A program made the position numbers and the translations under genes. The notes under the pieces are model-generated. The model saw only the letters and a program-made list of their open reading frames with translations, did not search any database and was not told the origin of the DNA. A stretch of DNA of 64,000 nt from Spirochaetia bacterium (GTDB lineage Bacteria > Spirochaetota > Spirochaetia > Treponematales > Treponemataceae): positions 186,001 to 250,000 of the forward strand of contig CAAGBC010000037.1 of the NCBI GenBank assembly GCA_900767955.1, read 5' to 3'. Positions 41,654 through 50,324 of this stretch are shown piece by piece (positions within the stretch are counted from its first letter, which is position 1; each line of letters starts with the position of its first letter).

Positions 41654-44197
41654 ATGCAAAATGAAATAAAAAATTATTCAATAACGGGAATGACTTGTTC
41701 TGCTTGTAGTGCTAGAGTTGAAAAAGTTGTTTCAAATATTGACGGTATACAAGCTTGTTCAGTAAATCTTTTGACAAATTCAATGCAAGTAAAAGGTGAT
41801 GTTGATTCTGCAACTATAGTTGAAGCTGTAGAAAAAGCAGGTTATGGTGCATCGCTAAAAAATAAAACAGAAAAAAATAGCAAAGTTTCACAAGATGTTG
41901 ATTCCTTAAAAAATAAAGATATTCCAGTGCTTGTAAAAAGATTAATTTTTTCAAGTGTGTTTTTGATTGCGTTAATGTATGTTTCTATGGGACATTCTAT
42001 GTGGGGATGGAAAATTCCTTTTGGTTTAGAAAAAAATCTTGTGGCAGCAGGAATTGTTCAATTATTACTTTCTTCTATTATACTTGTTATTAATCAAAAA
42101 TTTTTTATAAATGGATTTTTGAATTTAATCAAAAAAGCTCCGAATATGGATACGCTTGTTGCATTAGGTTCTGCTTCATCTTTTGGATATAGCCTTTATG
42201 CGCTTTTTGCAATGACTAATGCAGTTGTTCAAAATCAGCAAGATTTAATTGTTCATTTTTATCACGAATTTTATTTTGAATCTGCAGCAATGATAGTTAC
42301 GCTGATTACACTTGGCAAATTATTGGAAGCAATTTCCAAAGGAAAAACTACTAGTGCTTTAAAAGATTTGATGAAATTGGCACCAAAAACTGCAACGATT
42401 ATCCAAAATGATAAAGAAATTTCGGTTCCTGTTGAAGATGTTTGCGTTGATGATATTTTTGTTGTTCGCCCTGGAGAAATTGTTCCTGTTGACGGAATTA
42501 TTGTTGAAGGAATAAGCGCAATTAATGAAGCAGCTGTTACTGGGGAAAGTATTCCAGTTGATAAAAGTGAAGGCGATAAAGTTATATCGGGAACTCATAA
42601 TCAAAGTGGATTTATAAAATGTAAAGCAACAAAAGTCGGAAATGATACAACTTTGCAACAGATAATTCAGATGGTAAGTGATGCATCTGCTTCAAAAGCT
42701 CCCATTGCAAAAGTTGCAGATAAAGTTTCTGGGATTTTTGTTCCTGCGGTAATTGTAATTGCACTTACAACACTTGTTTCTTGGTTGCTTGTGGGGCAGT
42801 CCGAGGGATTTGCTTTGGCAAGATCTATTTCTGTTTTGGTAATAAGTTGCCCTTGCGCTTTGGGGTTAGCAACTCCTGTGGCTATTATGGTTGCAAATGG
42901 TGTTGGAGCCAAAAAAGGAATTTTATTCAAAACAGCTGAAGCATTGGAAGAAACTGGTAAAATACAAATTGTTGCTTTAGACAAAACAGGAACTATAACT
43001 AATGGCGTTCCAAAAGTTGTTGATATTATTCCTAACGAAAATGTTTCAGAAAATGAATTATTGCAACTTGCCCTTGATTTAGAAGCAAAAAGTGAACATC
43101 CTTTATCAAAAGCAATAATTAATTTTGCATTGGAAAAAAATCTTATTCCTCAGAATGTAAAAGAATTTGTTGCTGTAAGCGGAAATGGTTTACAGGCAAA
43201 AAATAAAAATGATGAACTTATATTTGCAGGAAAATTAGATTTTGTTCAGCAAACAGTTCAAGTTCCTGCACAAATGATAAAACTTTCTGAAGATTTGTCA
43301 CTTTTGGGAAAGACTGTGCTTTTCTTTGGTATGCAAAATAAATTCTATGGAATAATTGCTGTTGCAGATACAATAAGAAGTGATAGCGCAAAGGCTATTG
43401 AAGAATTAAAAAAATTGGGAATTACAGTAATTATGCTTTCTGGGGATAATAAAAAAACAGCAAAAGTTATGGCTGATAAAGCTGGTGTTGATAAAGTGAT
43501 TGCTGGTGTTCTTCCTGATGGAAAAGAAAAAGTTATTAAGGATTTGCAAAAATACGGCAAAGTTTGTATGGTGGGTGACGGAATTAACGATGCTCCTGCA
43601 TTAACAACTGCTGATATAGGAATTGCTATTGGGGCTGGAACTGATATTGCCATTGATGCTGCTGATGTTGTTTTGATGAATAATAATCTTTTAGATGTTG
43701 CAAAGGCAATTCGTTTGAGTCGCGGAACTCTAAAAAATATTACACAAAATTTGTTTTGGGCATTTATTTATAATATAATAGGAATCCCGTTGGCTGCAGG
43801 AATTTGGATTTATGCTTTTGGTTGGAAACTTAATCCTATGTTTGGTGCTGCGGCAATGAGTTTTTCTAGTTTTTGTGTTGTAATAAATGCTTTAAGATTA
43901 AATTTCTTAAATATTAATTCAGGCAAAAAAGATAAAAAAATAAAGGAAATAAATTCAATTCAATTAGAAATGTTGGAGGGCGAATCAATGGAAAAAACAA
44001 TCAAAATAGAAGGAATGATGTGTGGTCATTGTTCTGGACGCGTAAAAAAATGTTTGGAAGCAACTGCTGGAATTGCAAATGCAGATGTAAGCCATGAAAC
44101 AGGAATTGCTTTTGTTAGAATGGATAATGATGTTTCAGATGAAGTTTTGACAAAAATTATTGAAGATGAAGGATATAAAGTTTTAGAAATTAAATAA
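41654..44197 (+). CDS. copA: Copper-translocating P1B-type ATPase with terminal CopZ-like domain
   Basis: The 847-residue protein has an N-terminal heavy-metal domain with GMTCSACS (Cys15/Cys18), eight likely membrane helices, the CPC metal site (Cys399-Pro-Cys401), the phosphorylation motif DKTGT (Asp443), GDGINDAP, and an MSFSS segment typical of Cu(I) pumps. A second heavy-metal domain, GMMCGHCSGR, is fused at the very C terminus, an unusual place. It exports Cu(I) from the cytoplasm. No copper regulator is adjacent. The gene diverges from the receiver/EAL locus and ends three bases from hydE. Confidence 0.94.
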   Translation: MQNEIKNYSITGMTCSACSARVEKVVSNIDGIQACSVNLLTNSMQVKGDVDSATIVEAVEKAGYGASLKNKTEKNSKVSQDVDSLKNKDIPVLVKRLIFSSVFLIALMYVSMGHSMWGWKIPFGLEKNLVAAGIVQLLLSSIILVINQKFFINGFLNLIKKAPNMDTLVALGSASSFGYSLYALFAMTNAVVQNQQDLIVHFYHEFYFESAAMIVTLITLGKLLEAISKGKTTSALKDLMKLAPKTATIIQNDKEISVPVEDVCVDDIFVVRPGEIVPVDGIIVEGISAINEAAVTGESIPVDKSEGDKVISGTHNQSGFIKCKATKVGNDTTLQQIIQMVSDASASKAPIAKVADKVSGIFVPAVIVIALTTLVSWLLVGQSEGFALARSISVLVISCPCALGLATPVAIMVANGVGAKKGILFKTAEALEETGKIQIVALDKTGTITNGVPKVVDIIPNENVSENELLQLALDLEAKSEHPLSKAIINFALEKNLIPQNVKEFVAVSGNGLQAKNKNDELIFAGKLDFVQQTVQVPAQMIKLSEDLSLLGKTVLFFGMQNKFYGIIAVADTIRSDSAKAIEELKKLGITVIMLSGDNKKTAKVMADKAGVDKVIAGVLPDGKEKVIKDLQKYGKVCMVGDGINDAPALTTADIGIAIGAGTDIAIDAADVVLMNNNLLDVAKAIRLSRGTLKNITQNLFWAFIYNIIGIPLAAGIWIYAFGWKLNPMFGAAAMSFSSFCVVINALRLNFLNINSGKKDKKIKEINSIQLEMLEGESMEKTIKIEGMMCGHCSGRVKKCLEATAGIANADVSHETGIAFVRMDNDVSDEVLTKIIEDEGYKVLEIK
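43988..44197 (+). CDS. Possible separate CopZ copper chaperone from an internal start in copA
   Basis: Inside copA, GGAGGG at 43975-43980 stands seven bases before an in-frame ATG at 43988 (residue 779). Initiation there would give a 69-residue protein, MEKTIKIEGMMCGHC..., exactly a CopZ-type chaperone with its metal-binding Cys pair. The spacing and strength of the site match independent genes in this window. Separate production is inferred. Confidence 0.5.
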   Translation: MEKTIKIEGMMCGHCSGRVKKCLEATAGIANADVSHETGIAFVRMDNDVSDEVLTKIIEDEGYKVLEIK

Positions 44198-44200
44198 GGT

Positions 44201-45283
44201 TTAGTTTAAAGCATCGCCGCGGGAAAAGTCTAAAACCATATTTGCATCTTTTGCTAATTTTTCCAATTCAGAAAATGTATTTTGTGAAGTTTCTGTGAAA
44301 TTTTCATTGATACATTTTTTGTTTGGATAAATTTCATACTGAGACTTTTGTTGTTGTGGAGTAAAGTTTGGCATTAATACATTTGCTCCGCACAAAAGCG
44401 CTTGGCTTCTGTAATCTTTGTCTAAACTGCCTAAGGCTGTTGTTGCAGGAATTAAGGCGTAAGGATTTAATATTCGTGTTGCAATAATTGTTTTAAGTGC
44501 AAGTTTTGCTGTTCCTTTTGGTTGGTTTGCAAATTCTGTTTGGTGATGAGGAATAAAAGGCCCAATTCCTAGCATTTGGAATTTGTTTTCATTAAAAAAA
44601 AGTATATCATCCACAATCATTTTTATATTTTGCTTTGGAAGTCCCGTCATAATTCCAGAGCCTGTTTGATATTTTAATTCTTGAAGATTTTTTAAGCATT
44701 CAAGGCGAGTTTCTATATTTCTTTTATGGTGAAGATATTCATAATGATTTTTTGTTGAACTTTCGATTCTTAATAAATATCTGTCGGCACCAGCGTTTTT
44801 CCAGTTTTGAAGATTTTTGTAATTTTGTTCCCCAAGAGAAAGAGTGACGGCCATTTGTGGATTGAGTTTTTTTATTTTAATTATTAAGTCAGAAATAAAG
44901 CCTTCTGGAAAAATTTCTTCTCCAGCTTGAAGAACTACAGTTTTTATATTTGCTTGCTTGATTTTTTCTACGGCGCTTAATATGTCTTCTGTGGTTAATC
45001 TATATCGCTGAATATCTTTATTTTTTATGTTTAAGCCACAATATTTGCAAGTGTTTTTACAATAACTAGAAAATTCAATTAATCCACGCAAAAAAACTTT
45101 GTTTGAATATATTTTATTTCTGATTTCTTGGGCTTTTTGCATAAATTGTTTAAAAGTGGCTTCATCTTCCGAAACAAAAAAGTCATATAAAATTGTAGCT
45201 GTTTTTGTTTTTAATTCTGAATTAAGTGATTTTTGAGTTCCTATTGTTTCTAAAAAATCCAAAGCATCTTTTTGATTATTCAT
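44201..45283 (-). CDS. hydE: [FeFe]-hydrogenase maturase HydE (radical SAM)
   Basis: The protein is about 360 residues. The radical-SAM motif CKNTCKYC (CxxxCxxC) follows the usual FRGLIEFS lead-in, then GLNIKNKDIQRYRL, VLQAGEE and GIGPFIPH. HydE helps build the dithiomethylamine ligand of the H-cluster. The start was placed at 45283, which overlaps the hydF stop by 8 bases (ATGAATAA); an earlier in-frame ATG at 45307 is also possible. It is the last gene of the nrdD-to-hydE run. The [FeFe] hydrogenase itself is not in the window. Confidence 0.92.
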   Translation of the reverse strand: MNNQKDALDFLETIGTQKSLNSELKTKTATILYDFFVSEDEATFKQFMQKAQEIRNKIYSNKVFLRGLIEFSSYCKNTCKYCGLNIKNKDIQRYRLTTEDILSAVEKIKQANIKTVVLQAGEEIFPEGFISDLIIKIKKLNPQMAVTLSLGEQNYKNLQNWKNAGADRYLLRIESSTKNHYEYLHHKRNIETRLECLKNLQELKYQTGSGIMTGLPKQNIKMIVDDILFFNENKFQMLGIGPFIPHHQTEFANQPKGTAKLALKTIIATRILNPYALIPATTALGSLDKDYRSQALLCGANVLMPNFTPQQQKSQYEIYPNKKCINENFTETSQNTFSELEKLAKDANMVLDFSRGDALN

Positions 45284-46553
45284 CGTGGGAAGAACCTTTT
45301 GTTTCATCTGTAAAAATATTTAATATTTTTGGAAAAGGGGAAAGCACTTTTGTGATGGAATTTTGCATAACAGAAATTGCCATTCCGTAATTTGTAATAG
45401 GAACATTGTGTTTTTTTGCTTCTGAAATGCGTAACAATTGTTCACGGCGAGTAAGCATACATCCACCACAATGAATGATTAAATTATATTCGCTTAAGTT
45501 TTCTGGAAAATCTTTTCCTGCGCAATAATCTATTTTTATTTCGTTATTAATTTTTTTGTGAAGCATGTTTGGAATTTTTACTCTTCCAATGTCTTCTTGT
45601 GTTGGATGATGAGTACACGCTTCTGCAATTAAAACTTTACTGTCTGAAGTAAGTTTTTTTATTGTGGCAGCACCTTTTGCAAAAGTTTGCATTTCTCCTT
45701 TTAATCTGGAAAATAAAATAGAAAAGGTTGTGCAAGGAATTTCTTCAGGTGTGTTATCTGTAATAAATTTTACGCATTGAGAATCACAAACTACTAAATC
45801 AGGTTTTGTATTTAATTTTTCCAAAAAAGGAACATAATTGTTTTCTTTTACAATTGTGACAATTGCTTCGTTATCAAGTGTGTCTCTAATAGTTTGCACT
45901 TGTGGAAGAATAAGTCTGCCTTTTGGTGCTTGTAAATCAATTGGTGTAATTAAAACAACTAATGGAGAAACTTTTTGAGGAAGTAAATCGCCTAAAATTG
46001 TTTGTGGAGTAACAAAATCTTCTGGAATTAATTTTAATAATTCCTTTGTAAAATCATTTAAGAATTTTTCTTTTTGAAAATCATCTTGTGATAAATTTTT
46101 TACTGAAATATTTAAGTAAGGTAATTTTTTTTCAGAAATGATGTTTAATGCGTTTTGTGAATCTAATTGCAAATCACTTTTGTTTAATATGACTAACAGA
46201 GGAATTTTTTCATCTTTGCATATATCATAAACAAAATTTTCTTCGTCTTTCCAAAGACCATCAGAAATTACTAATATTGCAATGTCGGAATTTTTTAAGT
46301 TATTTGTTGTTGTTTTAAAGCGTTCATCTTTTAATGATGAATCATCTGCTAAACCCGGTGTATCAACAATTGTTATTGGGCCAATAGGAAAAAGTTCCAT
46401 GGCTTTTTGAACTGAGTCTGTAGTTGTTCCTTTTATATCTGAAACGATAGAAACTTTTTGATTTGTAATCAGATTTATCAGAGATGATTTTCCTGCGTTT
46501 GTTCGACCGTAAATTCCGATTTTTAGTCTTAAGGATTTAGGTGTTTCTATCAT
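45276..46553 (-). CDS. hydF: [FeFe]-hydrogenase maturation GTPase HydF
   Basis: The 425-residue protein has an N-terminal GTPase domain (GRTNAGKSS, DTPGLAD, NKSD), a dimerisation domain and a C-terminal iron-sulfur domain with CTHHP and HCGGCM, the cysteine set that holds the cluster scaffold in HydF. It is the platform on which HydE and HydG build the two-iron subcluster before transfer to hydrogenase. hydG ends 47 bases upstream and hydE overlaps its stop. Confidence 0.95.
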   Translation of the reverse strand: MIETPKSLRLKIGIYGRTNAGKSSLINLITNQKVSIVSDIKGTTTDSVQKAMELFPIGPITIVDTPGLADDSSLKDERFKTTTNNLKNSDIAILVISDGLWKDEENFVYDICKDEKIPLLVILNKSDLQLDSQNALNIISEKKLPYLNISVKNLSQDDFQKEKFLNDFTKELLKLIPEDFVTPQTILGDLLPQKVSPLVVLITPIDLQAPKGRLILPQVQTIRDTLDNEAIVTIVKENNYVPFLEKLNTKPDLVVCDSQCVKFITDNTPEEIPCTTFSILFSRLKGEMQTFAKGAATIKKLTSDSKVLIAEACTHHPTQEDIGRVKIPNMLHKKINNEIKIDYCAGKDFPENLSEYNLIIHCGGCMLTRREQLLRISEAKKHNVPITNYGMAISVMQNSITKVLSPFPKILNIFTDETKGSSHDE

Positions 46554-46600
46554 TTTTGTTTCCCAGAATAAAATATAAAAATTTTCAAAGGTTTCAAAGA

Positions 46601-48136
46601 TTAAAAATACAAATCTCGTTCGCCATTGATTATTTTTTCATAGGCTTTAATAAAATGTTCGTACACATTTTCTGAAAAATCTTGAGGAACTCGTTGTTTG
46701 ATTTCTTCAATTTCTTTTTGAATTATTTTTTCCCCAATTTGTTTTGTTTTTTCAGAGGCAAAATCTTCTAGCCATTCTTGGAATGTGAGAACTGCGTTTA
46801 ATTTGCAAAAACATCCTTCTCGTCCGCTTTCAAGCAATGTCATGATTTTTTTACCTGTACGACCGCATCTGTAACCTGCTGTACAGAAGGAAACAATGTG
46901 GCCCAAATCTGCAAGTTCGCAAATTATTTCATCAAGGCTTCTATTGTCGCCAAGCATAAATTGTTGTTTATCTTCTTTTTGAGTTGTTAATTCTCCAGAT
47001 TCGTATGCTTCGGAATATGAACCAAGTCCAATGCGTGAATCTGCGTCTCTTTGTGTAATTATATCAATTAAAGAACGAATCATTTCTGGTTTTTCTCTGT
47101 TTGTTACGATTAAACCAGCGTATGGAATTGCGATTCTTAATACAGCAACTAAATATCTAAAATCATCGTCAGAAACCCAATTTTTTACCCAATCAAATTC
47201 TGTGCCAACTGCAGGTTCCAAACGAGGAACAGAAACTGTATGTGGACCTAATCCAAAGTTGCGTTCCAAATCTCTTGCGTGGGCAACCATTCCCATTACA
47301 TCGAATTTCCAGTTGCTTAAGCCAAATAAAGTTCCAATTGCAACATCGTCAATTCCGGCTTCCATTGCTCTGTGAAGGGCGTAAAGTCTCCAACGGTAGT
47401 TGCCTTTTAGTGTTCCTTCTGGGTGAACTTGTTTGTAAATTTCGTGGTTATATGTTTCTTGGAAAACCTGAAAAGTTCCAATTCCCGCTTCGTGTAGTTT
47501 TTTCATATCAGCAATGCACATTGGAGCAGCGTTTACATTTACCCGTCGAATTTCTCCACAACCATCTTTGACTTTTTCTTTTACGCCGTAGATTGTTTTC
47601 ATGGAATCAACGATGTAATCTGCATCAGTTTCTGGATGTTCACCGTAAACGACAACAAGTCTTTTGTGACCGATTTTTGTTGCTAAAACTTCTGTTTCTT
47701 TTTTTACTTCTTCCATAGAAAGAACTCTGCGTTTTACAGAAGCATTGCTTGCTCTAAAGCCACAATATTTACAATTGTTTACACATTTGCTGCCTAAATA
47801 TAAGGGTGCAAAAGTAACAATTCTGTTGTCGTAAACTTTATATTTAATTTGTTTTGCAGTTTCAAAAACTTCTTCTTTAAGTTCTGGATCTGTTACATTT
47901 AATAAACAAGCTGTGTCTTCGTCAGAAAGAAGTTTTATATCAAATGCTTTTTTTAATATTTCACGAATTTTTTCTTTTGATGGATTTTGATTTGCTTCCA
48001 ATAAATTATTGATTTTTTCATCATCAATAAAATCTTTTCCATCAATTAAGAATTTTTCGTTTTCTTCTTCTTTTATTTGAGCTTGAACCCAATCTTTAAC
48101 AGATGTTTTATTTTCTCCAGAACAAGTTGTTTGCAT
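46601..48136 (-). CDS. hydG: [FeFe]-hydrogenase maturase HydG (tyrosine lyase)
   Basis: The 511-residue protein has the radical-SAM CVNNCKYC (Cys118, 122, 125), VVYGEHPETD, GTFQVFQETYN, RWRLYALHRAMEAG and a C-terminal CTAGYRCGRTG...CFCKLNA, which carries the second cluster's cysteines. HydG cleaves tyrosine into the CO and CN ligands of the H-cluster. It is somewhat longer than the ~470 residues typical, mainly from an N-terminal stretch of ~35 residues. AGGA lies nine bases before the ATG. It is the fourth gene of the minus-strand run. Confidence 0.95.
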   Translation of the reverse strand: MQTTCSGENKTSVKDWVQAQIKEEENEKFLIDGKDFIDDEKINNLLEANQNPSKEKIREILKKAFDIKLLSDEDTACLLNVTDPELKEEVFETAKQIKYKVYDNRIVTFAPLYLGSKCVNNCKYCGFRASNASVKRRVLSMEEVKKETEVLATKIGHKRLVVVYGEHPETDADYIVDSMKTIYGVKEKVKDGCGEIRRVNVNAAPMCIADMKKLHEAGIGTFQVFQETYNHEIYKQVHPEGTLKGNYRWRLYALHRAMEAGIDDVAIGTLFGLSNWKFDVMGMVAHARDLERNFGLGPHTVSVPRLEPAVGTEFDWVKNWVSDDDFRYLVAVLRIAIPYAGLIVTNREKPEMIRSLIDIITQRDADSRIGLGSYSEAYESGELTTQKEDKQQFMLGDNRSLDEIICELADLGHIVSFCTAGYRCGRTGKKIMTLLESGREGCFCKLNAVLTFQEWLEDFASEKTKQIGEKIIQKEIEEIKQRVPQDFSENVYEHFIKAYEKIINGERDLYF

Positions 48137-48158
48137 TTTTGTGTCCTACAAAATAGAT

Positions 48159-49808
48159 TTAGAGTTTGCTTGCGTAATCTATAGCTTCTTGGATTTCTCC
48201 AAAAATATTTTCTCTTCCAATTTTATTTACCATTTCTGTTTTTTCAAAAAGAATGTATGGCTGTGTATGAATTCCAGAAAGGATAATTTTTATTCCTTTT
48301 CTGTCACAAGCTGCTTTACATTGTTCTAGCGCACGAATTCCTCCTGCATCAAGGTAAATTGTGCTTTCCATATTTAGAACTAATGCTTTGCACGAGATTG
48401 CAGCTCGTTCTACAGCCATTTCAAATTTTCTAACAGTTCCAAAGAATAATGGGCCTTCAATATCGTAAACTAAAACATTTTCTGGAATTGTATATTCAGT
48501 AGTGTTTCCTGAAGCATCAATTCCTGTGATGATATTTTCTCGTTTTTCTTGAACTTCTGAAACATCAATCATTTTTTTGATAAAGAAGAATGCTGCAAAT
48601 CCTAAACCAATTTCAATTGCAACAGTCAAATCAATAAATACTGTGATGATGAATGTTACTGCAAGAACACAAATATCTGATTTTTGTCCTTTGAGTAATG
48701 CTTTTATGGCTGGAATTCCTGCCATATTCCATGCAACGCTAACAAGAACTGCTGCAAGTGCTGCCATTGGAATGTATACAGCAAATTTTCCTAAAAGTAA
48801 CATAATCAACAAAAGTACAACAGCGTGAATAATTCCTGCAATTGGAGTTTTTCCTCCGTTTTTTATATTTGTTGCAGTTCTAGCAATTGCACCAGTTGCT
48901 GGAATTCCACCAAAAATTGGGCTTGCAATATTTGCAATTCCTTGTGCAATAAGTTCTGTGTTTGAATCGTGTTTTGAACCAATCATTCCGTCTGCAACAA
49001 CTGCACTAAGTAATGATTCAATGGCAGCTAAAACAGCAATTGAAATAGCTGTTGGGAACAATTGTTTGATTAATTCTAAGTTAATTCCTGGAATTGTAGG
49101 AGCAGGCAAGGAAGAAGGAATTGCCCCGTAACGACTTCCGATTGTGTCTGTTTTCCAACCAAGTGTGTGTTCAAGAATTAAACTTACAACAGTTGCTAAA
49201 ATAATAACAATTAAAGAGCCAGGCACTTTTTTGTTAATCTTTGGCCATAAGAATATTACAATTAATGAAATTGCGGCGATTCCAAAGGAATACCAATTGA
49301 TTGTGTTAAAACTTTCTATGTAAACTTTGATTTTTCCAACAAAATCACCAGGCATTTTTCCTGTTGTTAATCCAAAAAAGTCACCAATTTGTCCTGTCAA
49401 AATTGTTACTGCAATACCAGCTGTAAATCCAGTAACGATTGTGTATGGAATAAATTTTACAAGACCGCCCATTTTGAATGCGCCAAGAAGAATTAATAAA
49501 ATTCCTGCCATAATTGTGGCAATTACTAATCCTTCGTAGCCAAATTTATTTACAACGCCATAAACAATTACAGCAAATGCCCCAGTTGGACCACCAATTT
49601 GAACTTTGCTTCCTCCAAAAAAGGAAATACAAAATCCTGCAATGATTGCTGTAAAAAGTCCTCGTTCTGGGCTTACACCACTAGCAATAGCAAAGGCGAT
49701 TGCTAAAGGCAAGGCAACAACTCCAACGATAACACCTGCAATTAAATCGCTTACAAAAGTTTTTGTAGAATAATTTTTTAGACTGTTGAACAATTCAGGT
49801 TTGAACAT
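48159..49808 (-). CDS. SulP-family inorganic anion transporter with STAS domain
   Basis: The 549-residue protein has ~12 hydrophobic segments in the SulP pattern (LIAGVIVGVVALPLAIAFAIASG, GGSKVQIGGPTGAF) and a C-terminal STAS domain from about residue 435 (LVLNMESTIYLDAGGIRALEQ). SulP proteins move sulfate, bicarbonate or other anions in exchange with H+ or Na+. The substrate is unknown; sulfate or bicarbonate are most likely. It lies ten bases after nrdG and 22 before hydG in a gene run dominated by radical-SAM enzymes. Confidence 0.9.
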   Translation of the reverse strand: MFKPELFNSLKNYSTKTFVSDLIAGVIVGVVALPLAIAFAIASGVSPERGLFTAIIAGFCISFFGGSKVQIGGPTGAFAVIVYGVVNKFGYEGLVIATIMAGILLILLGAFKMGGLVKFIPYTIVTGFTAGIAVTILTGQIGDFFGLTTGKMPGDFVGKIKVYIESFNTINWYSFGIAAISLIVIFLWPKINKKVPGSLIVIILATVVSLILEHTLGWKTDTIGSRYGAIPSSLPAPTIPGINLELIKQLFPTAISIAVLAAIESLLSAVVADGMIGSKHDSNTELIAQGIANIASPIFGGIPATGAIARTATNIKNGGKTPIAGIIHAVVLLLIMLLLGKFAVYIPMAALAAVLVSVAWNMAGIPAIKALLKGQKSDICVLAVTFIITVFIDLTVAIEIGLGFAAFFFIKKMIDVSEVQEKRENIITGIDASGNTTEYTIPENVLVYDIEGPLFFGTVRKFEMAVERAAISCKALVLNMESTIYLDAGGIRALEQCKAACDRKGIKIILSGIHTQPYILFEKTEMVNKIGRENIFGEIQEAIDYASKL

Positions 49809-49818
49809 TTTTTTACCT

Positions 49819-50310
49819 TTATAAATCAGAAAGTTTTAAGATTCTTTGATTTGTGGAACCTCTGAATTGAAGCATTAAATCTTTTTTTTCTTCAATAAAA
49901 GGCCCATCAACAAGAATATCAATATTTTTAAGCATTAATTCAGTATATTCACAATGTTTGCGCCCGTTTTCTGGCACTAAATCTTTGTCCCAAATATAAC
50001 CTGTATAACACCAAATATTTTTGTGAGGATAAATTGTTTTGATTTTTTTTAAAAAAGGAGCAAGAACTTTTTGATTTTCTTCTTCAAAAGGTTCTCCTCC
50101 AAGAACAGTTAAGCCACTTATGTATTTTGGAGCAAGGGCTTGAATTAATTCATCTTCTGTTTCTTTTGTAAATTCTTTTCCGTAGCAAAAGTCCCATGTT
50201 TGTTGATTAAAGCAACCTTTGCAACAATTTCTACAACCAGAAACAAATAAAGAAACTCTAACACCTTCTCCATTTGCAATATCAGTTTTTTTTATTTCAC
50301 CGTAATACAT
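49819..50310 (-). CDS. nrdG: Anaerobic ribonucleotide reductase activating protein (radical SAM)
   Basis: The 163-residue protein has the radical-SAM triad Cys26, Cys30, Cys33 in CRNCCKGC, LTVLGGEPFEEENQ and a C-terminal LVDGPFIE typical of NrdG. It installs the glycyl radical on NrdD. It follows nrdD by 14 bases. Confidence 0.95.
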   Translation of the reverse strand: MYYGEIKKTDIANGEGVRVSLFVSGCRNCCKGCFNQQTWDFCYGKEFTKETEDELIQALAPKYISGLTVLGGEPFEEENQKVLAPFLKKIKTIYPHKNIWCYTGYIWDKDLVPENGRKHCEYTELMLKNIDILVDGPFIEEKKDLMLQFRGSTNQRILKLSDL

Positions 50311-50324
50311 TTTTTAATCCAAAA

